From contig JBBIVA010000060.1 of NCBI GenBank assembly GCA_037439945.1, forward strand, positions 1-20,816: a stretch of 20,816 nt of DNA. The letters run 5' to 3'. Within the stretch, counting starts at the first letter, position 1; every line of letters starts with the position of its first letter. The notes under the pieces were generated by a model that saw only the letters and a list, made by a program, of their open reading frames with translations, was not told the DNA's origin and made no database searches. Made by a program: the position numbers and the translations under genes. Of this stretch, positions 13,429 to 20,816 are shown in pieces. The stretch comes from CALEUX01 sp037439945. GTDB lineage: Bacteria; Bacteroidota; Bacteroidia; Bacteroidales; Marinilabiliaceae.

Positions 13429-13791
13429 TTATTCATTAATAGCTTCCAATGCAATGTTAAGCGAATGAAGCTCATTAGTTTTAACTGAAAGACTGGGGGT
13501 TTTGGAACATTTATACGATATGTAATTCGTTGTAACCCTGTAGGTACCGGGTTTTACACCGTCAAAAACAAATTTTCCGTTGAAATCAGTATAAGTTTTC
13601 ATTTGGGTCCCTTCAACTATTACTTCAACCCCGGTTAATGTTTCACCTGTTAAATGATCTTTAACAATTCCTGTGATACTGTTACTTGGAATAGTGGCTG
13701 TATCTGCTGATGGGTTCTTTTTTTCACCTTTAAAACTGCTGAATCCGAGGAAAACCAGCATAGCTAATAGTAATAAATTTGTTGGTTTCAT
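13429..13791 (-). CDS. Small exported carboxypeptidase-regulatory-like domain protein
   Basis: This 120-residue protein has a signal peptide (about 1-20, LLLLAMLVFLGFSSF), a low-complexity linker (about 22-37) and a single complete carboxypeptidase-regulatory-like beta-sandwich (about 38-117: ITGIVKDHLTGETLTGVEV, TYTDFNGKFVFDGVKPGTYRV, ending LHSLNIAL). It is the same domain type as the N-terminal domain of the TonB receptor at 2117, but here it stands alone. Stand-alone copies are frequent in Bacteroidota and have no established activity. A small inverted repeat, aatgtta-cct-taacatt, lies at 13855-13871, about 65 bp upstream of the start, and could be a regulator site. Confidence 0.85.
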   Translation of the reverse strand: MKPTNLLLLAMLVFLGFSSFKGEKKNPSADTATIPSNSITGIVKDHLTGETLTGVEVIVEGTQMKTYTDFNGKFVFDGVKPGTYRVTTNYISYKCSKTPSLSVKTNELHSLNIALEAINE

Positions 13792-14006
13792 TTTTATTTA
13801 ATGGTTTATGGTTAAACTCACTGGTTGGTTTTTACTTTTCAAAAATAGTAAGCCAATGTTACCTTAACATTAAAGGGTAGTTATTAGTGGGTTAAAGAAT
13901 TGTAAAGTATGGGTGTAGTTGTAAATTATTACTTTTTTAAATGCAGGAACTAAAACCCAACAGTGGCAGATGTGAGAAAATGGCTGAAAGATGAAATTTT
14001 TAATTG

Positions 14007-14081
14007 TGGGTTGTACTGGATTCGAACCAGTGGCCCCTACCCTGTCAAGGTAATGCTCTAAACCAACTGAGCTAACAACCC
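14007..14081 (-). tRNA. tRNA-Val (anticodon GAC)
   Basis: The minus strand folds into a complete 75-nt cloverleaf. The acceptor GGGTTGT pairs with ACAACCC over 7 bp. The D stem is GCTC/GAGC, the anticodon stem TTACC/GGTAG with loop TTGACAG, and the T stem ACTGG/CCAGT with loop TTCGAAT; the discriminator is A. Anticodon GAC reads GUC valine codons. The CCA end is not encoded. It lies just downstream of the mannan operon, separated by a terminator. Confidence 0.93.
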
Positions 14082-14125
14082 CAATTTATACTGCAAATGT
14101 AATGATAATTTTTTTGCCATAAACA

Positions 14126-14151
14126 AAAAAGGCCCTTGGTTAGGCCTTTTT
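14126..14151 (-). terminator. Intrinsic terminator at the end of the mannan operon
   Basis: A 9-bp stem (aaaaaggcc 14126-14134, ggccttttt 14143-14151) with an 8-nt loop has A/T tails on both sides. It is the first strong terminator after the symporter gene, about 140 bp downstream, and lies just before the tRNA. Confidence 0.7.
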
Positions 14152-14292
14152 AAATCTGGATTTTTCTCTGATTTCAAGGGAAAGGTTTTTAATCTTTCGA
14201 TCACAAAAATAAACAAAATTTAACAATTTCAAAAAAAAACTTTTTTTAATAGATTATGGTTTATTTATTCAGTTTACCTGTACCCTAAAATT

Positions 14293-15687
14293 TTATTGGG
14301 CCAAATTTTCTTCTGAAATTCGCCTTTCCTCCAAATCGTTTATAATTCCTTGCATAGTTTTTTCGTCCAGTTTGTAAAATAACATGAAAACTCCAGATAA
14401 CAACGCTCCTATGGCCGGTATATAACTCATCATATATTTTATGCCTGTAATTGTTTCGGGTGATTGTTCAACATTTGCTTTAAACCCGTAAAAAGCAAGC
14501 AGCCATAATGTTATTGAACCTCCAAGGGTCCAGCCCAGTTTCTGCGACATACTGGAGGCTGAAAACACCAATCCTGTAGCCCTGCGACCGGTTTTCCATT
14601 CTGAATAGTCGGTCGCATCGGCATACATTGACCATAGTAACGGAAATATTATACCGGCACAGAAACTAATCAGTGCCTGTAAGGTGTAAATTATAATTAT
14701 TTGATCCTTGTTAAAAAAGAAGAATACTGAACTTAAAATTGCAGCTACAAACATTGCAGTAATAAAAGTCTGACGTTTACCAATAATTGATGAAACAGGT
14801 TTTGCCATAATAACACCAATCATATTTGTTGCCTGCCCAAGCAAAATGTATAAGGTACTGAAAGTGAATGTCATTTTCGAAATGGATGTAGCTGTATTGT
14901 CAATTATGTAGTATTTAAAATAATATAAGGCAACACCATCGCGTACAGAGTTAAATATAAGGGTCATTACCCCGGCGGCAAGCAATATAAACCATGGGAT
15001 ATTGTGAAGTAAATTGCGAAAATCCTCCTTAAGGTTACTGGTTTGGTTTCTGGGAGGGTTTATTCTTTCCCTGGTCCAGGCAAAGGTTAACATAAAGAAA
15101 ACCACCGCAATTAATCCTACAACCGCCATAGTTAACTGGTAGGATGACTGCACTGAAAATTCCTTTTGAAAAAAATCAACCATTGGCTGATATATGGCAA
15201 CTACCAAAAGGCTGCCTCCAAATGCAAAAACCATACGGTATGATGCAAAGCTGGTTCGTGTGTTTGGGTCGGCAGTCATTACACCTAGTAAACTTGCGTA
15301 GGGTACATTTATGGCCGTGTATGCCATCATCATTATAGTGTATGTAATATATGCATAAATAAGTTTACCGGTAATGTCAAAGTTGGGGGTAGTAAACAGC
15401 AGTATCCCGATAATTGCAAATGGCACGGCCACCCATAACAAATATGGCCTGAATTTTCCCCACCTGGATGCCGTCCTGTCACCAATAATCCCCATTATGG
15501 GGTCATTGGCAGTATCCCAGATCCGTGTTACAAGAAACATGGTTCCAGCGGCAACAGCAGGAATCCCAAAAACATCGGTATAAAAAATGGCTAAATAGAA
15601 TGTAAAAATTTTCCAGAACATGGATGATGCGGCATCTCCAAATCCGTATCCTATTTTTTCTTTCAGGGAAACTTTTATTTTTGTCAT
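14293..15687 (-). CDS. GPH-family sugar:cation symporter (probable mannobiose/mannooligosaccharide importer)
   Basis: The 464-residue protein has about 12 hydrophobic segments and the hallmarks of the glycoside-pentoside-hexuronide family of the major facilitator superfamily. RIWDTANDP (residues 55-63) places Arg55, Asp58 and Asp62 like the cation- and sugar-binding Arg52/Asp55/Asp59 of melibiose permease, and RWGKFRPY (75-82) is the family loop motif. It would work in the inner membrane, importing disaccharide with Na+ or H+. It starts 43 bp after the epimerase gene and is the last gene of the operon. The B. fragilis mannan locus has the same kind of transporter between mannanase, phosphorylase and epimerase genes, so mannobiose is the likely substrate; the specificity itself is inferred from context. 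Confidence 0.93.
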   Translation of the reverse strand: MTKIKVSLKEKIGYGFGDAASSMFWKIFTFYLAIFYTDVFGIPAVAAGTMFLVTRIWDTANDPIMGIIGDRTASRWGKFRPYLLWVAVPFAIIGILLFTTPNFDITGKLIYAYITYTIMMMAYTAINVPYASLLGVMTADPNTRTSFASYRMVFAFGGSLLVVAIYQPMVDFFQKEFSVQSSYQLTMAVVGLIAVVFFMLTFAWTRERINPPRNQTSNLKEDFRNLLHNIPWFILLAAGVMTLIFNSVRDGVALYYFKYYIIDNTATSISKMTFTFSTLYILLGQATNMIGVIMAKPVSSIIGKRQTFITAMFVAAILSSVFFFFNKDQIIIIYTLQALISFCAGIIFPLLWSMYADATDYSEWKTGRRATGLVFSASSMSQKLGWTLGGSITLWLLAFYGFKANVEQSPETITGIKYMMSYIPAIGALLSGVFMLFYKLDEKTMQGIINDLEERRISEENLAQ

Positions 15688-15730
15688 TTTTGGCTGATTA
15701 GGGTTATATAGAGGTTATTGTAAAATAAAA

Positions 15731-16936
15731 CTAATTATTGTTTGTTGCAAGGCGGTTAATTATTTCAATTAATGCACGGGTATTGTGATACGGACATTTC
15801 CAAAACCCGATTTTTGGATCACCGGGTTGATGATTTCCAAATTTATCTATCCTTAAAAACCACTCACCAATGTTTTTATCAATTATATGGTTATTAATAT
15901 AATTCCAGGTTTCAATCATTTTATCTTTGTATTGAATATTTCCGGTAATTTGCCATGTATTTAAAAAACCAACCATTGCTTCGGCCTGTACCCACCAATG
16001 CCTGTCTTCGTCAAGATGATTATTTGTAAGGTTTTTTTCATAAAATAATGAACCATCATTTGCCATCCCATCAGAAATTACTGCATCTGTTATTTTTATT
16101 GCCACAGCATCAACTTCTTTTTGAATTTCGGGATTGTTCAATAATGCGGCAGCTTCACATAAAAGCCATGTGCATTCAATATCATGGCCATACGAAACCA
16201 TACTGCATTTTTGTTTCCAGTTCATTTCAAAAAAAAGTTTTAAATGACCAGATTCTTTATTAATTATATGGTCGAGAAAAACCCTGATGAGCGCACTGAT
16301 TTTTTGAGCAAGCTCATTATTTGGCCAAACTTTGTATAAATTGGCATAAGGCTCAATTATGTGAAGATGGGTGTTCATGGATTTGGGCTCATTTGCATCT
16401 TTGGGGCTTAACCGCATATCTTCCATAGGTTTCCAGTCATGGGTAAGGGCCTCAATATAACCTCCGTATTGCGGGTCAAAGCTATGTTCCTCTATTAAAG
16501 AGAATAACCTTTTTGCAAAATAGAGGCTCTCAATTTTACCCGATGCCCTGAAGTACTCCGAAAAGGAATATACCCCAAATCCCTGGGCATATATTTGTTT
16601 ATGGTCATCAATAACTTTTCCGGTACTGCTTACACTCCAATACAAACCTCCAAATGAGCTGTCCCAGAAATAATCCCTGATGTATTCAAATGCACGGTCT
16701 GCAATTTGGAGATATTCCTTTTTTTTCGAATAATTATAAGCGGCTGAAAATGTCCATAAAATTCGTGTGTTCAAAACAACACCTTTGGGAGAATCAATTA
16801 CAGGTGTCCCAGCAATGCCAACCTCACCGAAAAAGCCTCCATTGGTTTTGTCAATACCGTATTTAATCCAAAATCTTAAAATATTATCAAGTTCTTTCTT
16901 TAAAACCGACGAAAGATTTTTTTCATTAATATCCAC
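15731..16936 (-). CDS. AGE-family cellobiose/mannobiose 2-epimerase
   Basis: The 401-residue cytosolic protein (no signal) is an (alpha/alpha)6-barrel epimerase of the N-acylglucosamine 2-epimerase superfamily, matching cellobiose 2-epimerases (EC 5.1.3.11) in length and motifs. These are NTRILW (Arg58), DDHKQIYAQGFGVYSFSEY, NTHLHIIEPYANLY (His190), GHDIECTWLL (His251), RHWWVQAEAM and CPYHNTRALIE (His384). His251 and His384 are the expected acid/base pair. The enzyme would convert mannosyl-mannose to mannosyl-glucose, giving the neighbouring GH130 enzyme its substrate. It follows the GH130 gene after 202 bp and precedes the symporter by 43 bp. The family also has N-acetylglucosamine and mannose-glucose epimerases; the operon makes beta-1,4-mannobiose the best guess. 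Confidence 0.93.
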   Translation of the reverse strand: MDINEKNLSSVLKKELDNILRFWIKYGIDKTNGGFFGEVGIAGTPVIDSPKGVVLNTRILWTFSAAYNYSKKKEYLQIADRAFEYIRDYFWDSSFGGLYWSVSSTGKVIDDHKQIYAQGFGVYSFSEYFRASGKIESLYFAKRLFSLIEEHSFDPQYGGYIEALTHDWKPMEDMRLSPKDANEPKSMNTHLHIIEPYANLYKVWPNNELAQKISALIRVFLDHIINKESGHLKLFFEMNWKQKCSMVSYGHDIECTWLLCEAAALLNNPEIQKEVDAVAIKITDAVISDGMANDGSLFYEKNLTNNHLDEDRHWWVQAEAMVGFLNTWQITGNIQYKDKMIETWNYINNHIIDKNIGEWFLRIDKFGNHQPGDPKIGFWKCPYHNTRALIEIINRLATNNN

Positions 16937-17048
16937 CTTTTTATTATTTAGTTAAGTTATAGGCCTCTTTAAGTACCATTATTAGTAACAGGTTTTATTG
17001 CGATGCAGGTTTTAAACCCTTACACTCTTCAAACCGGAAAATCAGGCA

Positions 17049-17070
17049 GGACAAACGGTTTGGTTTGCCC
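17049..17070 (-). other. Intercistronic hairpin between GH130 and epimerase genes
   Basis: ggacaaac (17049-17056) and gtttgccc (17063-17070) can form an 8-bp stem including one G-T pair around a 6-nt loop. There is no T-run after it, so it is not a classical terminator. It lies in the only large gap (202 bp) inside the operon and could protect or process the mRNA. Confidence 0.35.
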
Positions 17071-17138
17071 GTTGAATCAGCGTTTAAATTACCTGTAAAT
17101 CATTATAATTTATTTCGGTAATGTTAAAAATACCGCTT

Positions 17139-18353
17139 TTAGCAGGTCATGCTTGTTTCTTTAAAATGGTTATTCATAAAGGGCTCATTTTTATCAATAA
17201 GAAAATTTATGTTTTTTACTGATTCGCTGGTGCTGAGTTTATCATTCGGTGAGTTAATACAGTGATCAACAAGTTGGTCAATTGTAGTTACTGCCACATG
17301 CATGCGGGTGTCGGACGATGCGTAATAGATAAATACTTTTCCATCGTTATCAGCAATCCATCCATTGGAAAAAACAACATTAGAAACATCGCCAACTCTT
17401 TCTTTACCGAAGGGGGCAATAAGGTGGCCATTTGGTTTATGGGTTAAAATCCATGGTTTTTCCAAATCTGTCATAAACAAATAAAGGGTGTAACGAAGTC
17501 CTGCTGCGGTGTTTCTAACTCCATGGGCAAGTTGGAGCCAACCTTTTTCAGTTCGAATAGGTGAGGGTCCTAAACCATTTTTAACCTCGTAAATGGTGTG
17601 ATAGGTTTTGCCATCCACAATCACTTCTTCCTTCACTTCGGCGTTGGTAATTGATTCAGATAATCCAAATCCAATACCACCGCCTTTTCCGGTATCAATA
17701 AATCCATCCTGCGGGCGTGTGTAGAAAGCGTATTTGCCATCAATAAGGTGTGGAAAAAGCACAACGTTGCGCTGCTGACCGGTGGTTGATATTAAATCGG
17801 GCAAACGTTCCCAGTTTTCAAGATCTTTGGTACGGGCAATTCCGGCGGCAGCCACAGCACTGCTTGTATCGCCATCGGGTGCATTTGGATCTTTTCGTTC
17901 GGTGCAAAATACGCCATAAATAAACCCGTCGTCGTGTTTTGTCAGGCGCATATCATAAACATTAGTGTCAGGGTTTTCAGTTTCGGGAAGCGTAATGGGC
18001 CTGTCCCGGAAACGAAAATTGTCGATACCATTGGGACTTTCGGCAATGGCGAAAAACGATTTGCGGTCGTTGCCCTCAACCCGAACGGCTAAAAGATACT
18101 TATCGCCCCATTTCATGGCACCCGAATTAAAAGTGGCGTTAAACCCAATACGTTCCATAAAATAAGGATTGGTTTTGGGGTTTAAATCAAAACGCCAATG
18201 AAGAGGAATGTGCTCACGCGTTAAAACGGGATATTTGTACTTATTAAAAATTCCGTTGGTGCTAAAAACCTCCTCATTGGGGCGAAGGATTAAATGCTCG
18301 TGTGCATTTTTAATACGGGTAAATCTCTGATAAAATAAATTTTCTGGTGTCAT
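17139..18353 (-). CDS. GH130 4-O-beta-mannosyl-glucose phosphorylase
   Basis: The 404-residue protein has no signal peptide and the five-bladed propeller motifs of GH130 subfamily 1. They include FNSGAMKWGDKYLLAVRVEG, NVYDMRLTKHDDG with Asp134 as the expected general acid, RNVVLFPHLIDGKYAFYTRPQ, GLGPSPIRTEKGWLQLAHGV and GDVSNVVFSNG. Subfamily 1 enzymes phosphorolyse mannosyl-beta-1,4-glucose to mannose-1-phosphate and glucose (EC 2.4.1.281), the step after the 2-epimerase encoded next to it. The last 20 or so residues (LIDKNEPFMNNHF) extend past the catalytic domain. It sits 51 bp downstream of the GH26 gene, in a spacer with a 20-bp tandem duplication. GH130_2 enzymes acting on mannooligosaccharides are the main alternative; length and motifs favour GH130_1. 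Confidence 0.93.
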   Translation of the reverse strand: MTPENLFYQRFTRIKNAHEHLILRPNEEVFSTNGIFNKYKYPVLTREHIPLHWRFDLNPKTNPYFMERIGFNATFNSGAMKWGDKYLLAVRVEGNDRKSFFAIAESPNGIDNFRFRDRPITLPETENPDTNVYDMRLTKHDDGFIYGVFCTERKDPNAPDGDTSSAVAAAGIARTKDLENWERLPDLISTTGQQRNVVLFPHLIDGKYAFYTRPQDGFIDTGKGGGIGFGLSESITNAEVKEEVIVDGKTYHTIYEVKNGLGPSPIRTEKGWLQLAHGVRNTAAGLRYTLYLFMTDLEKPWILTHKPNGHLIAPFGKERVGDVSNVVFSNGWIADNDGKVFIYYASSDTRMHVAVTTIDQLVDHCINSPNDKLSTSESVKNINFLIDKNEPFMNNHFKETSMTC

Positions 18354-18358
18354 TGTAT

Positions 18359-18395
18359 TGTATTGGTGGTTGTTTTTCTGTATTGGCGGTTGTTT
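18359..18395. repeat. Imperfect 20-bp tandem duplication
   Basis: tgtattggtggttgttt (18359-18375) and tgtattggcggttgttt (18379-18395) differ at one base with a 20-bp period. They fill most of the spacer between the GH26 stop and the GH130 start. Confidence 0.7.
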
Positions 18396-18404
18396 GCGGA
18401 TGAG

Positions 18405-19508
18405 CTACAATCCTTCCTTAAAATTTTTCCATTCGTCAAGCAACCAGATGTGTTCCTGGGCTACAAAAGCCCTAAAACTTCCGGCAGCCGGATGTTCGGG
18501 ATGCGGCACATAAAAATGGCTCAGGTTGTGGTTACGCCAAACCATGGCATATACAATTTTCCGGGTTGTTTCGGAGGCATTTAATGCAGCTCCCAATTGA
18601 CTGGTGTACCAATCAGTCTGGGTAATTCCATCAAGCCCGGTTTCGGTAAAGGCGGCTACTTTCCCGGTTTTCTCGGCATAGTTTACCACAATTTCCAGTT
18701 TCATAATGGCACTTTCAAGACCATCGGGTTGGCGTAAATCCCAATAATTATCAACGCCTATCACATCAACAATATCATCACCGGGGTACCATGTAAGATA
18801 CTCTTCTTCGGAGGTAAAATTCCTATCGGGCGAATAAGCTGTTAAGAAATTGGTTACTCCCTTTTCGTGCAGATATTCAATGGTGAATCTGAAAAGCTGT
18901 TGCAGTTCGGCGGGTGTACAAAGTTGGGAGCCCCACCAGAACCATGTGCCATCCATTTCGTGCCACGGACGAAAAATAAAAGGCACCTGTGCGCCATTTT
19001 CGGTTTTAAGCGAAGCAAAGAACTCGGCAACTTTATTTAAATGACCTTTAAAAACCTCGTGATGGGAGCCTCCAGGTAAAATATGTTTTACCACAACATC
19101 ATCGGTTACCCATGAACTTTTAGTTTCGTTAACTGCCGAAAACGGATGCCAGCTAAAGGTGTTAACGCCACCGTTTTGGTGCACCCATAGTGCAAATTCT
19201 CTAATTTTATGAAATGGCACGCTGTCGAGGTTAACCTCACGGCCAAGTTCCAATCCGCCAAGCTCCCAACCAAAAAGGGCAGGATAATCACCTGCCGTTC
19301 GTTTGGTATCCGATTCGCCTTCGATGTATTTCCAGCCTATACCATAGGGCAGGTCGTCCTGGTGGCCAAATAAGGTTCCCTTTCCTTTAGCCGCTTTTAA
19401 CTGTTCCAGAAGAATGTTGGATGTTGATTTTGGTACTTCCTTTATGGAGGGCGTCTGACATCCAACAAATGCAAGTATCCCCAATGTTAATAGAATATAT
19501 TTCTTCAT
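18405..19508 (-). CDS. GH26 beta-mannanase lipoprotein
   Basis: The 367-residue protein has a lipoprotein signal (MKKYILLTLGILAFVGC, Cys17). The following QTPSIK lacks the acidic surface-export signal, which suggests a periplasm-facing lipoprotein. The rest is a GH26 catalytic barrel: SWHPFS (His121), FRPWHEMDGTWFWWG with acid/base Glu184, and AAFTETGLDG with nucleophile Glu289. GH26 enzymes cleave beta-1,4-mannan, and the B. fragilis member of this operon type releases mannobiose, the substrate for the downstream epimerase. An in-frame ATG at 19613 would add 35 residues without an export signal and overlap the upstream gene. The ATG at 19508 gives a clean lipobox and starts 2 nt after the GH27 stop, which points to translational coupling. 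Confidence 0.93.
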   Translation of the reverse strand: MKKYILLTLGILAFVGCQTPSIKEVPKSTSNILLEQLKAAKGKGTLFGHQDDLPYGIGWKYIEGESDTKRTAGDYPALFGWELGGLELGREVNLDSVPFHKIREFALWVHQNGGVNTFSWHPFSAVNETKSSWVTDDVVVKHILPGGSHHEVFKGHLNKVAEFFASLKTENGAQVPFIFRPWHEMDGTWFWWGSQLCTPAELQQLFRFTIEYLHEKGVTNFLTAYSPDRNFTSEEEYLTWYPGDDIVDVIGVDNYWDLRQPDGLESAIMKLEIVVNYAEKTGKVAAFTETGLDGITQTDWYTSQLGAALNASETTRKIVYAMVWRNHNLSHFYVPHPEHPAAGSFRAFVAQEHIWLLDEWKNFKEGL

Positions 19509-19510
19509 GG

Positions 19511-20731
19511 TTATTTTTTTGAAACGGGTTTTAATACAATTTGAAGCACATCGCGGGGCGGAACTGTTGTATAAATTGCTTTCTTTGTGGTCCCTATGTT
19601 CTTTTTTGTCCATACGTTGCGAATATTAAAGGTAGCTTTATCAAAATCAAGACTTAAACCAGCAAAACTATCCACAATTTGCCTTCCTTTAAACTCAAAA
19701 TCTACCCCTTGTGGTGTGTCGCTCCGGTTTAAAAAACAGATGGCCCATTCACCATTCGAAAGGGGTTTTATCCAGGTTTCCAAATCCCCTTTCTTTTCGT
19801 ATCTGAAGGCCTGAATCCCCAGCTTATCCTGATTGATGGCGATAACTTCGGCATTGGTAAGTATATCAAAAGTTTCTTTGGTCATTTTGCGCAAATCGTT
19901 GCCGGCAATTAGCGGTGCAGCCAACATTGCCCAAATGGCAAAATGAGCCCTGTCTTCGTTAACGCTTAAACCGTTTCCAACCTGCAACATATCGGGGTCG
20001 TTCCAGTGGCCTGGCCCGGCATACTCCCGAATATTAAGATCGTGGTGCATGTCGAGTATTTTCAGAATCCCCCACGAAAACCAACCGCCATGGTCGTGGG
20101 CACAATCCCAGCAAAGGTATATATCGCCAGTAGTGCGCCACATATGGCCTACTTCCTTAGCCCACTCCCAGGGTTTGTTATGCCCCCAGTCGCATAGACT
20201 GAAAAGTATAGGTCGCCCGGCCTTGCGCAATGCCTGACTCATAGTTGTATAGGCCCCAATTCCGGATAGCCCTTCGGTATCGCACCAATCGTATTTTAAA
20301 TAATCAATGCCCCAGGCTGCATAAGTCAATGCATCCTGATATTCATGACCACGGCTACCGGGACGCCCCGCGCAGGTTGTATTTCCTGCATCAGAATAAA
20401 TCCCGAATTTTAATCCTTTGGAGTGTATATAATCTGCTAAAGCCTTAATGCCTGATGGAAATCTAACAGGGTCGGCCTGTATAAACCCCAGGGTATCGCG
20501 CTGTCCGTGCCAGCAGTCATCAATAATGATATATTCATACCCTGCATTTTTTAATCCCGATTCAACCATGGCATCAGCTACCTGTTGAATAAGGGTTTCG
20601 TTAATGTCGCAGCCGAACTTATTCCAACTGTTCCATCCCATTGGGGGGGTTAAAGCAATGTTACTGTACTTTTGTGCTGGTAGTATTGCATAAAAGCATA
20701 AAAGAATAATAGTAATTGTACCTTTTTGCAT
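19511..20731 (-). CDS. GH27 alpha-galactosidase, exported
   Basis: The 406-residue protein has a short signal peptide (about 1-19, ILLCFYAILPAQ) and a full GH27 barrel plus C-terminal beta-domain. Motifs are TPPMGWNSWNKFGC, IIIDDCWH, KFGIYSDAGNTTCAGRPGS, YLKYDWC with nucleophile Asp148, RTTGDI with acid/base Asp203, and GPGHWNDPDMLQVGN. It removes alpha-1,6-linked galactose side chains from galactomannan or galactomannooligosaccharides (EC 3.2.1.22), presumably in the periplasm. It is the first gene of the operon visible here, and its stop is 2 nt from the GH26 start. Its presence at the head of the mannan gene set suggests galactomannan as the natural substrate. A long palindrome lies upstream. 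No fault or truncation is seen. Confidence 0.95.
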   Translation of the reverse strand: MQKGTITIILLCFYAILPAQKYSNIALTPPMGWNSWNKFGCDINETLIQQVADAMVESGLKNAGYEYIIIDDCWHGQRDTLGFIQADPVRFPSGIKALADYIHSKGLKFGIYSDAGNTTCAGRPGSRGHEYQDALTYAAWGIDYLKYDWCDTEGLSGIGAYTTMSQALRKAGRPILFSLCDWGHNKPWEWAKEVGHMWRTTGDIYLCWDCAHDHGGWFSWGILKILDMHHDLNIREYAGPGHWNDPDMLQVGNGLSVNEDRAHFAIWAMLAAPLIAGNDLRKMTKETFDILTNAEVIAINQDKLGIQAFRYEKKGDLETWIKPLSNGEWAICFLNRSDTPQGVDFEFKGRQIVDSFAGLSLDFDKATFNIRNVWTKKNIGTTKKAIYTTVPPRDVLQIVLKPVSKK

Positions 20732-20789
20732 AATTATAACATTATTTTAGGGATTTTGCAGTTTAACCCAAATTTGTCTTTAGCCATTT

Positions 20790-20812
20790 TTTCTAATGAC
20801 CGTCATTAGAAA
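20790..20812. promoter_or_regulatory. 23-bp palindrome, candidate operator of the mannan operon
   Basis: tttctaatgac (20790-20800) and gtcattagaaa (20802-20812) are perfect 11-bp inverted arms around one central c. It lies about 60 bp upstream of the GH27 start, with no T-run placing it as a terminator for a gene in view. A dimeric regulator site is the simplest reading; the regulator is not in the window. Confidence 0.55.
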
Positions 20813-20816
20813 TTAA

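Larger units (their letters stand above)
13792..14292. other. Intergenic region containing tRNA-Val and a terminator
   Basis: Apart from the tRNA gene (14007-14081) and the hairpin at 14126-14151, I see only a possible operator-like inverted repeat at 13855-13871 and AT-rich sequence. No protein gene is supported. Confidence 0.6.

Noticed and set aside
13855..13871. aatgtta-cct-taacatt as a Pho-box-type site
   Set aside because: The arms are short and AT-rich and nothing else nearby points to phosphate control, so I left it only as a possible operator in the gene note.
14007..14028. tRNA-Val 3' end as an attachment site for an island
   Set aside because: I found no second copy of the tRNA 3' sequence in the window and no integrase. 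The mannan operon lies on the 5' side of the tRNA.
19509..19613. In-frame 35-residue N-terminal extension of the GH26 gene
   Set aside because: It overlaps the end of the GH27 gene and would bury the lipoprotein signal. The ATG at 19508 gives a clean lipobox and 2-nt spacing.
20732..20789. Bacteroidota-type -33/-7 promoter for the mannan operon
   Set aside because: On the minus strand a TTTG lies at a suitable distance from a TA-rich -7 candidate, but the -7 does not match TAnnTTTG well enough to call.

Overview
The window is about 20.8 kb from a member of the Bacteroidota, most likely a Bacteroidales/Marinilabiliales-type carbohydrate degrader. This is inferred from the AT-rich intergenic DNA, the weak ribosome-binding sites, a TonB-dependent receptor with an N-terminal carboxypeptidase-regulatory-like domain, a lipoprotein with an acidic surface-export signal, a FISUMP-domain protein, and a mannan operon in the same gene set as the Bacteroides fragilis mannan locus. 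No species can be named from the sequence alone. No transposase, CRISPR array, rRNA or phage gene is visible.

Region 1 (1-1.9 kb) is an ECF sigma-factor module. The sigma gene and a small two-span membrane protein (candidate anti-sigma factor) run leftward. A DUF6249-like membrane protein runs rightward from the same 0.45-kb intergenic region. Both transcription units are preceded by an identical bipartite ECF-type promoter, TGTAAC-N16-CGTC, which suggests autoregulation and a divergent target.

Region 2 (2.1-9.4 kb) is an envelope region. It holds a 949-residue TonB-dependent receptor, a leftward coiled-coil membrane protein, a beta-helix-like surface lipoprotein that may partner the receptor, a small lipoprotein, and a secreted FISUMP protein. 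Several clear intrinsic terminators separate the units.

Region 3 (9.4-12.4 kb) is a leftward redox pair. A Tat-exported DUF362 protein lies upstream of a polyferredoxin that looks like a NapH-NapG fusion with an internal twin-arginine segment. The DUF362 leader contains a diverged tandem duplication that copies the start-codon region and creates a 37-codon upstream reading frame overlapping the gene by ATGA.

Region 4 (12.5-14.1 kb) has two small exported proteins (a MORN-type repeat protein and a carboxypeptidase-regulatory-like domain protein) and a tRNA-Val(GAC), all on the minus strand.

Region 5 (14.1-20.8 kb) is a leftward galactomannan/mannan catabolic operon: GH27 alpha-galactosidase, GH26 mannanase lipoprotein, GH130 mannosylglucose phosphorylase, AGE-family cellobiose/mannobiose 2-epimerase, and a GPH-family sugar:cation symporter. 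The inferred route is side-chain removal and mannan cleavage outside the cytoplasm, uptake of mannobiose, epimerisation to mannosylglucose, and phosphorolysis to mannose-1-phosphate and glucose. A 23-bp near-perfect palindrome about 60 bp upstream of the GH27 start is a candidate operator. No SusC/SusD pair or regulator gene lies in the visible part of this locus.
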